Positions 1-9,503 of a stretch of DNA of 64,000 nt are shown piece after piece (positions within the stretch are counted from its first letter, which is position 1; each line of letters opens with the position of its first letter). A program made the translations under genes and the position numbers. The DNA is from Austropuccinia psidii (lineage: Eukaryota > Basidiomycota > Pucciniomycetes > Pucciniales > Sphaerophragmiaceae): the NCBI GenBank assembly GCA_023105745.1, contig JALGQZ010000001.1, positions 42,122,082 through 42,186,081 of the forward strand, given 5' to 3'. The notes beneath the pieces are model-generated. The model had not been told where the DNA came from. It did not search any database and saw only the letters and a program-made list of their open reading frames with translations.

Positions 1-2
1 CT

Positions 3-173
3 TCTTTGTTGAATAAAGATTTCAAGCTCATGAACTCTGAAAAAGAAAGAAGAATCAAGGAGGATCTTTGTACCTATTGTGGTGGGAAGCATAGTCTTGA
101 GTCCTGTTTCAAAAGGCCTCAAAACAAGCTTACCCAACCGTCAGGCAAATTTCCCAGCCAGGGAAAAGCCTGA
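3..173 (+). CDS. gag: gag 3' end (nucleocapsid, zinc knuckle), element A, partial
   Basis: The last 56 codons of gag, open from the window edge to TGA at 171-173. It is the RNA-binding nucleocapsid tail of a Ty3/Gypsy Gag. It shows a zinc knuckle of the form C-x2-C-x3-H-x4-C (CTYCGGKHSLESC), one residue shorter between the second Cys and the His than the usual CCHC knuckle, followed by a basic, Gln/Ser/Lys-rich tail ending SQGKA. Gag in element C ends almost identically. The stop codon falls in the spacer of a -1 frameshift signal (161-224), so some ribosomes should continue into pol. Confidence 0.85.
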   Translation, partial: SLLNKDFKLMNSEKERRIKEDLCTYCGGKHSLESCFKRPQNKLTQPSGKFPSQGKA

Positions 174-224
174 GTGAAGATCATGTTGTGTTCAATGGTC
201 TTCACAGTTTTCCATCCAGAGCAC
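161..224 (+). promoter_or_regulatory. Predicted -1 ribosomal frameshift signal, gag-pol junction of A
   Basis: Slippery heptamer G GGA AAA at 161-167 in the gag frame. A 6-nt spacer (168-173, containing the gag TGA) is followed by stem 1, GTGAAGA 174-180 pairing with TCTTCAC 199-205 (7 bp). The loop base run GTGTTC 188-193 can pair with GAGCAC 219-224 (6 bp, one G-U), giving an H-type pseudoknot. Slipping one base back enters the pol frame exactly. The structure is predicted by eye. Confidence 0.75.
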
Positions 225-3200
225 AATTGTGCATTCTGAATACTGGTGTAAAAAATTCTCTTAAATTTTTTGTTTTTTCTTCTCTCTCTGATATGTTTTA
301 CAGTATTCTCATTGATTCTGGTGCTACCAACTCATTTATTGCAAAGCAGTTTGTTCACAAGTATTCTTTGACCATGTCAGAACTCTCGGAGAAGATTCCC
401 CTTATTATTCTTGACTCCTCTGAGTCTCCTTCTTTATTTGTGACTCACCATACTAAATATATGGTTGAGCTCCCTTCCTCCCAAGCTTTGAATGGGACTT
501 TTTAGTCATTGATACTCCCAAGGGAGAAGACCTCATATTGGGCTTTGACTTTTTTAATCATTTTAATCCGTTTATTGATTGGAGGAAAGGATTGATCACC
601 TTTAATTCTGATCATAAGGACTATCATGATCCTTCTATTTCTTTTAGTAATGACTCTTCTTCTGCCAAATCATGTGAAGCTCTGGTTGGTGATTCTAGAA
701 CACCATCATTTCCGTCTTCTGTCCATATTCCTTCCCTTAATTCCCATCAGTCAATACTATCATCTAGAGATGAAGTCTTCAAAGAGATTCAAGATGTTGG
801 AGAAGATAATTCTGTATCTTCACTTCATCTCTTGTTTGGGAATATGGACCTTCCTCCGTCATCTTATCATGACTCCCTGGAGGAGTTGTGGGATGAAGAG
901 GAAGAGCCAGAAGAAATAGAAACCGTGATGAAGGTTGTTCCTTCTGTTTATCACCAATACTTGGATGTATTTTTCAAGGTGAAAGCAGAGAAACTTCCTC
1001 CTCACCGCGCCTGTGATCATCATATGGAGCTGGAGGGGTCTCTACCTCCAGTTGGGGTGATCTACTCTTTATCAAACCAAGAGTCAGATACACTCAGGGC
1101 CTACATTTCAGAGAATGTAGAGAAAGGTTTCATCCAGCCAAGCTCCTCTTCTACAGGAGCACCTGTTCTTTTTGTCAAAAAGAAAGATGGTGGCCTCTGT
1201 TTGTGTGTTGATTACCGCAAACTCAATGCTGCTACCAGGAAGAACAAATATCCTGTTCCTCCTATGAATCAGCTTCTCACTGTTTTCAATGGTTCTTCTA
1301 TCTTCTCCAAGATTGATTTGCGTGGTGCATATAACCTGCTCAGAATCAAGGAAGGTGATGAACATTTGACTTGTTTTAGAACCAAATATGGTAGTTATGA
1401 GTACTTGGTTATGCCTTTTGGGCTTACCAATGCTCCTGCTTCTTTTCAAAATCTCATCAATGATATTTTTTATGATCTTCTTGATGTTTATGTTGTGGTT
1501 TATTTGGATGACATTATGGTCTTTTCCAAATCTGAGGAAGAACATGTCAATCATTTGTCCACTGTTCTTTCCAGACTCAGAGCCAATAACCTCTTTGCTA
1601 AGGCGTCCAAATGCCTATTCCATGTTTCTAGTGTAGAGTATTTAGGTTATGTTGTTTCTTCTGAAGGCCTCAAGATGGACCAAGAAAAAGTCCAGCAAAT
1701 TCTCAATTGGCCACCTCCAAGAAACCTCAAGGCTCTTCAATCATTCCTTGGCTTTGCCAATTTTTACCGCCGTTTCATCAAGAATTATTCAAAGAAGATT
1801 AGTTCACTCACTAGCTTCCTCAAGAAAGATTCCCGTTTTTCCCTCAATGAGGAAGCTCTTAGACAGTTTCATCAACTCAAAAAGGCATTCACCACTTCTC
1901 CAATCCTCTCTCATTTCAATCCTTCTCTACCCACCATTGTAGAGACTGATGCATCAGATTATTCCTTGGGTGCTTTACTGAGTCAGGTCTCTGACTCAGG
2001 AAAACATCCCATTGCATTTGATAGCCGCAAGCTTCTCCCAGCTGAGCTCAATTATGAGATTCATGACAAGGAACTCCTTGGCATAGTCTGGGCTCTCAAG
2101 CGCTGGAGAGCTTTCCTTCTTTCTATTTCTTCCCCTTTTGAAGTTCTCACCGATCATTCATCTCTTCAATATTTTATGTCTTCCAAGATTCTCACTCGCC
2201 GTCAAGCCCGCTGGGCTGAATTTTTATCTGAATTCCATTTCTCAATCACTTACCGCCCTGGCCGCTTGGCCACCCTTCCAGATGCCTTGTCACGTCGGGA
2301 GGACGTTTACCCAGAGAGGGGGGAGGATTTCATCAGCAAGAATCCAATGAACTATCAGAAGATAATCAAGCAAGATGAAATTCAAGCCTCAAAGTTTTTT
2401 GCAGTCAAGGTGGATTCATTTTCAAATTTGATTGATTCAATTCAGAAGGCAGTGTCGCAAGATTCTCAATATAGAAGTGTCCTTGAAGATTTGGGTAAAG
2501 GTAAATCTGTCCAAGATTATTCTCTTTATTCCTCTTTCAAACTTCTCCTTTTCAAAGATCGGGTGGTGGTCCCAAACGACCCCACAATTCAACTCAATAT
2601 ACTTCAAAAGCGGCATGACTCTCCTCTAGCTCGACACCCTGGCCAAGAGAAGACTCTCAAACTTGTCAAGCGGGATTTCCACTGGTTCGGCATGACTCAA
2701 TTTATTAAGGATTATGTATCCTCCTGTCAACAGTGTTCAAGAAACAAAAATATTCATCACAAGAATTTTGGACTCCTCAAGCCTCTTCCAATTCCAAGTG
2801 GTCCTTGGATTTGTCTTTCAATGGATTTCATCACTCAATTGCCACTGTCCAATTCGTTTGATTCAATTTTAGTCATAGTGGACAGATTCTCAAAAATGGT
2901 GGTTTTTATTCCAACAATAGCTTCAATCACTTCATTAGATTTGGCCCATTTATTCATCAAGAATATTTTCTCAAAGCATGGCCTTCCTTCAAGCATTTTT
3001 AGTGATCGAGGTTCTCTTTTTGTTTCTTCCTTTTGGATCAACCTTTGTCAGCAGCTCAAGATTTCAAGAGACTTGTCAACTGCTTATCCTCCAGAAACTG
3101 ATGGACAGACAGAGAGGGTAAATCAGATACTAGAACAGTACCTTCGGATGTATGTCAGTTATCATCAAGATGATTGGAACACCTGGCTCCCTCTGGCTGA

Positions 3201-3888
3201 ATTTGCCTACAATAACTCTGACCACTCTTCAACAAAACAATCACCATTTTTCACTGTTTATGGAAGAGATCCTCATTTTGACTCAGTTCACATCACTCAA
3301 GACACTCCGGCTGGAAAGTTATCAACAAAAATCCAATCAGTACAGCAAGATGTCAAGAGGGAACTTGAAGTTGCCATAAACAGGTTTAAGAGGTATGCAG
3401 ATAAAAGTAGAGCAAGTCCACCTGTTTTCAATCCTGGTGAAATGGTATGGCTTTCTTCCAAGAACATCAAATCAACCAGACCCACCAAAAAGCTGTTTGA
3501 AAGATGGCTGGGTCCTTTTCCAATCTTGAAGAAAGTTAGCACTCATTCCTACCACCTCAAGCTTCCATCTCAATGGAAATCCATCCACCAAGCTTTCCAA
3601 ATTTCTCTTTTGGAACCAGTCAAGACGTCAACAATCCCAAATAGGCATCAGGAGCCTCCTCCTCCAATAATCATTGAAGAAGAAGAAGAATGGGAAGTCT
3701 CTCAAATACTGGACTCAAAGCTCAAGAGAGGAAAATTCTGGTATCTGGTGGAATGGAAAGGTTTCAGTCAAGACCCAGAAAGATCCACTTGGGAACCAAC
3801 CGAAAACCTCAAGAATTGTCCTGAACTTGTCAAAGATTTTCATTCATTATATCCTGGCAAGCCTGGGCCGAATTCTTCAAAAGCTTGA
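167..3888 (+). pseudogene. pol: pol of element A (protease-RT-RNase H-integrase-chromodomain), frameshifted
   Basis: Pol polyprotein of a chromovirus. Domains in order: aspartic protease with LIDSGATNSF near 309-335; reverse transcriptase with YLDDIMVFS near 1500; RNase H (ETDASDYSLGALL near 1941); integrase with an HHCC zinc site near 2615-2740 and D, D, E in SMDF, SDRG and [13 protein letters not shown] module; C-terminal chromodomain (WYLVEWKGFSQDPE, 3740-3785). Compared with B, C and H one T is missing in the CCTTCC(T)TCCCAAG run near 476-480. This shifts the frame after the protease: 167-505 is in one frame, and from there to 3888 in another. The integrase zinc region reads ARHPG where relatives have AGHPG. 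The downstream reading frame is otherwise open. Confidence 0.9.
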
Positions 3889-3894
3889 TTCATT

Positions 3895-4009
3895 ATGGTG
3901 CTTGTTGGGGAGAGGAATTACCAAAGGTAAGTCCCACTCCTGGTATGCACCTTTAGGGGTATTCTACTCTTTTTGTTGTAAGCATCACCTTGGCCACTCT
4001 GTGAGCACT
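3895..4009 (+). repeat. Conserved 3' UTR motif, copy 1 of element A
   Basis: A block of about 115 bp starting ATGGTGCTTGTTGGGG, with CTCCTGGTATGCACC in the middle and CATCACCTTGGCCACTCTG plus TGAGCAC at the end. It recurs downstream in the same UTR and twice each in B and C. Confidence 0.8.
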
Positions 4010-4165
4010 TTGTAATTTTGGACACAGATCTTTGGCATGGCTTTCACCTTCATTTCCAATCTTATGGCCATTTTCACTTGGGACAATGGGCCATTCACTT
4101 TTCAATTCATTTCCAAGATTCCAAATTCAAATTCATTCCTTCAACATTTTTGTTTTTTTATTTTT

Positions 4166-4276
4166 ATGGCACTGGCGGGAGTGGTAACTACCAAAATTAA
4201 GTTCCTCTCCTGGTGTGCACTTCCCTGAGGGGTCTACAATCTTGTCAAAACATCACCTTGGCCACTTTGTGAGCAC
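4166..4276 (+). repeat. Conserved 3' UTR motif, copy 2 of element A
   Basis: Second copy, about 270 bp after the first, with the same order of sub-blocks: GGCGGGAGTGG, CTCCTGGTGTGCAC, GGGGTCTAC, CATCACCTTGGCCAC and TGAGCACC. Confidence 0.8.
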
Positions 4277-4698
4277 CTGGAATCAAATTTCCCTTTCCAG
4301 GTCCTTGGTCAATCTCAAAATCAGCTATCAACCTCCGTGATGAAGATTGGAACCTCCTCAAGATTCAATTCATTTTTCCTTTTCTTTTCCTTTTCTTTTC
4401 TTATTTTCATTTTCATTCTTTATTTTTATTTTATTTCCATTTTAAATTTTCCTTTTATCACGTCAATTATCACGTCAAAAATTTTCATTCATTTTAAAAT
4501 TCAATTCAAATCATGAAGCCAATGTCAAAAGAAGATCAAGCAAGTCCTGTGTCAAATGTCAAATTTTTAATATCAGTCTTCAAATTTTTTATCTTAATTA
4601 ATCCTCTTGAATCACTTTCTCAAAATCTTTCCAATAGCCTCAACAGGCTTCACCTTGTATTGGTGCTCAGGAGCTCACCATTCCAAGGTGGGGGGTAC

Positions 4699-4720
4699 TG
4701 TCACAACCATGGCAATTCAC
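4699..4720 (+). repeat. 3' LTR of element A, first 22 bp
   Basis: Starts TGTCACAACC directly after the polypurine tract, as in element C. It is cut at 4720 by element B; TTCAC (4716-4720) is repeated at 15824-15828 as the target-site duplication. Confidence 0.88.
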
Positions 4721-5070
4721 TGTCACAGCCAAGGAGGCAGGGGCATTTCCAATCATCATCAGCAAATCATTATATCATGGATACCCTCAAAATTCAATCA
4801 GCAAGGGGGTTTCATTCAACATTCTCCAAATACAGTTTTCATACAGGCAAGATCCAAATACAGTTTCAAACCTCAATACAGTTTCATACAGGCAAGACCC
4901 AAATACAGGATTCACCAAATACAGGCCTGTAATCAATACAGGCGCAAATACCTGTATTGACTGTATAACCTGTATTGGATTCACCAATACAGGATTCAAT
5001 CCCACATCCAACTTCTTCCAGAATACAGACAAGTATCTCAACACTCAAACTCCAAGTCTGGTATTTCTCA

Positions 5071-5126
5071 CATATACCAGCCCCTCTTCACCCACCTGGC
5101 GGTTTTTCCCCCAGTTAATTAAAATA
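5071..5126 (+). promoter_or_regulatory. Predicted core promoter, transcript start and self-primer in B 5' LTR
   Basis: CACATATACC lies about 40 bp before AGTTAATTAAAATA (5113-5126). Both blocks and their spacing recur in the LTRs of A, C and D. The 14-nt block is the exact reverse complement of the sequence just after the LTR (5486-5499). In Tf1-type self-priming the RNA 5' end must be this sequence, so the transcript start is placed at or next to 5113. Confidence 0.65.
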
Positions 5127-5213
5127 GTTGATTTATTATTTAATATTATTTTATTCTCACTTTTGGAATATTATTTTATTACTTATTAAGTTAGTCTTAG
5201 CCTTCCCTCACCT

Positions 5214-5271
5214 GTTCAGTAGAGTCCTGGTGGCCATATCCTTATTAATCCCTTTTCTCTTTTCTGAACAG
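5214..5271 (+). other. Intron-like GT-AG block in R/U5 of B 5' LTR
   Basis: 58 nt, CCT|GTTCAGT to GAACAG|GTTGAAAC, with a branch-site-like TATTAAT followed by a pyrimidine run. It is repeated in every lineage-1 LTR here (15553-15610, 16960-17015, 35968-36025; minus strand 40412-40358 and 50752-50698). Splicing itself is not shown. Confidence 0.5.
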
Positions 5272-5455
5272 GTTGAAACAGTAACTCAGGATTATTTGTG
5301 GTTGGCTCTTTATTATTGCTTTTGTTTTGTCTCTCTTATCTTTTATGCTTATTATTTTATGACTAGGAATTTATCCTCTTACTCCATTACTCTTATCATT
5401 TGAGTATTTTCTTCTGAGCCCTCCATAAGTAAGTCTGTTCACTGAGTGCCAGGCC

Positions 5456-5473
5456 CTCTTCATTTTAGAAGAG
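5456..5473 (+). other. U5 terminal stem-loop, B 5' LTR
   Basis: CTCTTC (5456-5461) pairs with GAAGAG (5468-5473) around a 6-nt loop, 11 bp before the LTR end. The other lineage-1 LTRs keep CTCTT...AAGAG with different loops. It probably belongs to the RNA structure used for self-priming or integration ends. Confidence 0.55.
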
Positions 5474-5485
5474 CCCCTGTGACAT

Positions 5486-5499
5486 TATTTTAATTAACT
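5486..5499 (+). promoter_or_regulatory. Self-complementary primer-binding site of B
   Basis: TATTTTAATTAACT begins 2 nt after the LTR end and is an exact reverse complement of 5113-5126 in the same LTR. It does not begin with TGG as a tRNA-primed site would. In the Tf1 group the first bases of the element's own RNA fold back on such a site and are cleaved to make the primer. Confidence 0.75.
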
Positions 5500-6255
5500 C
5501 ATAATTGCTTCTTTCTTTTCATTCATTTTATTCATTTCTCTCATTCTTCTATTATGATCTTTTAATGATTATGAACTTTAATGATTTTATGATTTTCATC
5601 AATTTTCATCTCTCTCATTTCATTCTCATGAAAATTTATTCTTTCTAATTTCTCTATTCTGCTGACCAATTCACTTTATTCTCTATCATCTTCATTTCTC
5701 TTTTGTTTGAATTCAGGTTTATTCAGGTTTTGTTGCTTGGAATTAGTTGGGTTAATTGATTCATCATTCAGGGTTATTTGATTTGGGGTATTCAGTGGTT
5801 TTGATTGAAATTTCTCAAGATTATTGATTGATTGATTGATTGTTCAAGACATTGATTTCACCTCAAGATTTTGAATTGACCTGATTGATTTGATTTGATT
5901 TGATTGACTTGATTTGATTCTTCAAGATACCTGATTTATCCTCAAGATTTGATTTAATTGATTGATTTGAATTTGATTACTCAAGAAAATTGAATTGATT
6001 TTTGAAGATATTGATTGGATTCCTCAAGACTTAATTGATTTGATTTTGATTGACTTGATTTGACTTATTGATTGAAATTGATTATTGATAAGAATTTGAC
6101 TTTGTCATCTTCACTCTTCAAGATTTATTCATATTGATTCACTTCAAGACTGTTTATTGATTCTTCAAGATCATCAAGATTCTCATTTAATTTGATTTGG
6201 TCAAGCCTTAATTTATTCAAAGTATCATCAAGTTTTTATTCATTCTTCTTTCATA
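5500..6255 (+). other. Untranslated leader of B, TTGATT/CAAGA-rich
   Basis: A leader of about 755 nt between PBS and gag. From about 5700 it is low-complexity, built from TTGATT, GATTTGATT and CTCAAGA words. Leaders of C, D and H have the same composition. No convincing gene. ATG-poor apart from a few near the start. Confidence 0.7.
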
Positions 6256-9200
6256 ATGCCAGTTCAGCATAGCCCACCAGCCAAGAATACAAGATCCCAG
6301 AGACATCAAGCTGTTCTCACTCCTACTGTAAGGTGTGGATATGAAACTTTGATTAAAAATCAAGTACTTTTCCTGTCCTCAAAATTTGTATAAGGTAAAA
6401 CTCAGTTAAAAATAGTATGAAATATTATTTTTAAGAGAAAACACGCCAATTTTATTGTTTATAACTTTATTAGTATAAAACAATAATATAAAAATTTATT
6501 GTTTTACCAACAATAAAGATTTATCCAAAAAATACTCTACAAGAGATATTTTAAGGCTACAAAAGAAATTTCTTCAAGAGCAATTTCAATTGGAATTAAT
6601 TGAGCAAAGAACTGCAAGCAATTAATTAAAGAACAAAGTCTTTAAAAAGAATATTAAAGAGAAAACACGCCCAAAAGTGACCAGAGTGAATTTGGAAACA
6701 AAGTGACAAAGTTAACAGTGATGAAAGATGATTTAATTCACTTTTGGGGTGGTTCAGGGGTAAAAATGATTATAAGAGTTACAAACAATGATTATAATGA
6801 TTTTTTCACGTGGTTAAAAGGTTCAAAATGATTTAAAAAGGGTGGTTGGAATCTTTTATTGATTGGTTTAACAGTTTTAAACTAATTAATAAAAGGAAAA
6901 GATTCTAACATGAAGAGAAAAGTGGGGCAAAGAAGACATTCTTTTATAGCCATCAATTCTCTTACTCCAAAAGTAAAATTTACTCTTGTCAGTCGTAAAA
7001 AACAGTCTGACAACAGAAAAGCCAATTATGGCATCATTGAACCCTGGTTTAGACCAAAAAGGGCTGGTTTAAGCCATTTTTAGCCATTTTTAGCCATTTT
7101 AGACCCTTAAATCAGCCATTACTATAGCAATACCAGGCCTAGAGCCTTCAAAACACGTCAGAATGTGTGTCAGAGTCGTAGAAACCAGTTAAAACTGTTT
7201 TTACTCTGATGGTTTTATCTTAAGGGTAGTTTTACCCTCTTGGCAACAGCTAAAACTACCCCAGTTGGTATCAAAACCTCATCATCAATTGAGTCCACAG
7301 ACCCTGTAACTCAATTCCAGGCCAAAAGTGATGAACTTTTGCGTGAATTTTGACATCCCACGCCTGTCAGCAAGGATTTTGGGGGTCTAGCTCCCCCTTA
7401 GAGCTGGAGTTCCTTTTCCCCCCCAAATTTAATCTTTCCAATTTATTTTTCCTTTAATTCCTCATCATGTATTATACTTATAATTTACATATGTAATTCA
7501 ATTCAATTGTACAGTACAATACAGTAATAATTGACACCTCATATGTAAATCAAAGTTCACTTATGTAATACACGCGCACATTTTGACATTTCAATTGAAT
7601 TCAATTGAAAATACTTCAATTCCTCATAACTTCTAAACTAAACACAACACCTCAATTTTAACACAAAAATTGATGGTTAACACCACATGTGGTGTGAATT
7701 AAATTAAGGTTTTGAGGATTTTCAACTTTTGTATTGAAAATACTAAAAACTTAATTTAAGCTTATTTAGAGTTGAGTTACAAAAATTTCACTCAGAGGTG
7801 ACCCCACCTGATTTTTTATGAGGAATCCAAGGGTGAAATAAAATTTATATGTTTATTTATTGGATAAAAAGTTATAATAAATTTTATTTAACTTTTTTCC
7901 AAATTTATTTATTTTTTCACAATTTTGTTAAAATTTCATTTTTACTTAAATTTTTCAAGTATAAATGTAATTTTATATTTACAAAATTTAAAGTAATTTT
8001 ATTTTTAATTATAATTAATTTTTTATTTTTAATATAATTTTATATTTATATTTTTTATTTTTATTTTAATAATATAAATAAATTTATTTTATTTATATTA
8101 ATATGTTATTTTTGTATTTGTGGTCTTTTGGGTATATGAAATTACCTCTAAGGCTCACACCTACACCAAGGGCTCCTCTTGACCGCACACCATCAGTTCA
8201 TCAACTGAGTGCAAATTTGGCCAGAGGACCACCAATGGAAGGAGCAGCACCCTCCAGAAGAGGAGGTGTGAAGTCTAGAAGATCAAGATCATTCTCTGGA
8301 CTATTGGGTGGTTATCCTGGTGTTTCTCAAGGGCCTAGAAGTAGATTAGGGGAAGCTGAAGATGAGGAGGGGGAGGAGTCTGTGGAAGAGGAAGAATCTG
8401 AGGAGACTGAAGTGGCAGCTGCCTTGGCAGGTGCTTCTGAAGCTCCTGAGGCTCCAAATCTAGCCCTTTCTAATCAACCTTCTGTCTCTCAAGCTGAACC
8501 AAATTTCCTCAAGATGATGGAGCAAATAACTCAGTTTATGGGACAACTCACTCAAGCAGTTGCCCCAAGGGACACTTCAAAAGTCCCTGCATTCAAGACT
8601 CCATCAATGAAGGCACCTGATTCTTTTGATGGTACTAAAGCTCATAAATTGAGAGGATTCATTCAATCCTGTCAATTAATCTTTCATAATGACCCAGCAA
8701 ACTTCTTCTCTGACAGGAAGAAGGTGCTTTATTCAACTTCTTTTCTTACTGGTAGAGCTGGCAAATGGATTGAACCTTACCTCTCAAATATCTCCAATGA
8801 AGACCCTTCTTACCTCCTCAATAACTGGCAGTTGTTTGAAACCCAGTTATTCACTCTGTTTGGTGATCCAAATGAAGTCAGAAAAGCTGAACAAGAGTTG
8901 GACAATTTGAGGATGAGGGAAAGGGGTCAAGTTTCCTTGTACATAGCTGATTTCAGAAGTTTAATGTCAAGAATTGGAGACTGGGGGGAAAGGGCCTATA
9001 TTCATGTGTATAGAAGAGGCTTGGCATCAAGATTGTTGGACCAATTGGCTTCTCACCCTGGAACTTTTGATAGTCTTCAAGAACTCATGGATATCACCTT
9101 GGAATTAGATACCAGGTACCATGAGAGGCAGAAGGAAAAGGGCAGTCATCAAGAGAAGAAGCCTCCAATCAGTGGATCCAACTTCTCCAAGCCTCCTCAA

Positions 9201-9452
9201 AGTTCATCATCAAAGAAGCCTTATCACAGGAAGAATAAGAAGGGGAAGAATTTTCAAGTGTCCAAAGACAAGCCTCATGCTGCTCTCCTCAATAAGGACA
9301 ATAAATTAATTGGTTCTGAAAAGGAGAGGAGGATTAAAGAAGGCTTGTGCAATTATTGTGGTGGTAAACACCCATTTGAAAAATGCTTCAAGAGGCCTGA
9401 GAATAGGCAAGGGTCATCAAAAGGCTTCCCTAGCAAGCAGGGAAAAGCCTGA
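6256..9452 (+). pseudogene. gag: gag of element B, split by solo LTR G
   Basis: True start is ATG at 6256 (MPVQHSPPAKNTRSQ...), matching the C gag start; the 71 bp up to 6326 are followed by solo LTR G and the frame resumes, in phase, at 8165. The ATG at 8103 lies inside the LTR and is not the gag start. Downstream is an acidic Glu-rich stretch (8350-8420), the capsid-like Retrotrans_gag region (about 8610-9100: FIQSCQLIFHNDPANFF, RAGKWIEPYLSN, LFTLFGDPNEVRKAE, YIADFRSLMSRIGDWGERA), a basic linker and a zinc knuckle CNYCGGKHPFEKC of the C-x2-C-x3-H-x4-C form. TGA is at 9450-9452, inside the frameshift signal. Gag packages element RNA in cytoplasmic particles. Confidence 0.93.
6327..8159 (-). 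repeat. Solo LTR G (1833 bp, minus orientation) in gag of B
   Basis: On the minus strand it runs TGTGAGCCTTAGAGG to CACACCTTACA. It is flanked by a perfect 5-bp TSD, CCTAC (6322-6326 and 8160-8164). A TATA box (TATAAAAG, minus strand, within 6941-6950) marks its promoter. It contains no gag or pol sequence, so it is an LTR left by recombination between two LTRs. It is nearly identical, inverted, to G' at 61016-62845. Its ends resemble F LTRs. Very AT-rich at 7840-8100. Confidence 0.93.
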
Positions 9453-9503
9453 GTGGGAATCATGATGTGTTCAATGGTTCTCACTTATTTCCTTCAAGAG
9501 CAC
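9440..9503 (+). promoter_or_regulatory. Predicted -1 ribosomal frameshift signal, gag-pol junction of B
   Basis: G GGA AAA at 9440-9446 in the gag frame, spacer 9447-9452 (with the gag TGA), stem GTGGGAA 9453-9459 with TTCTCAC 9478-9484 (7 bp, one G-U), and loop GTGTTC 9467-9472 able to pair with GAGCAC 9498-9503. The stem differs from that of A at three positions and pairing is kept at all of them. A one-base backward slip enters the pol frame. Confidence 0.78.

Larger units (their letters stand above)
3889..4698 (+). other. 3' UTR of element A
   Basis: An 810-bp non-coding stretch between the pol stop and the LTR. It holds the two copies of the conserved 3' UTR motif (3895-4009 and 4166-4276), a pyrimidine/AT-rich stretch (4370-4500) and, directly before the LTR, a G-rich polypurine tract (AAGGTGGGGGG, about 4685-4695), which is where plus-strand DNA synthesis would start. 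The ORFs here are short and not shared between elements. Confidence 0.7.
4721..5484 (+). repeat. 5' LTR of element B
   Basis: 764 bp, TGTCACAGCC to CCCCTGTGACA. The predicted U3 (4721-5112) is full of AATACAG/CTGTATTG words; R-U5 would start at 5113. It contains the TATA-like CATATA (5071-5076), the self-primer sequence (5113-5126), an intron-like block (5214-5271) and a terminal hairpin (5456-5473). Confidence 0.95.

Noticed and set aside
5228..5250. U12-type intron signal ATATCCTT in the LTR block
   Set aside because: The resemblance is probably chance: it overlaps the branch-site region of the GT-AG candidate and minor introns are not known from rust fungi.
7849..8100. 62-codon ORF in the AT-rich part of G
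   Set aside because: It consists of F, I, L, K and N codons from poly-A/T sequence, with no conservation signal.
8103..8159. ATG at 8103 as start of B gag
   Set aside because: It lies in the end of solo LTR G. The gag start is the conserved ATG at 6256, and the frame is continuous once G and one TSD are set aside.
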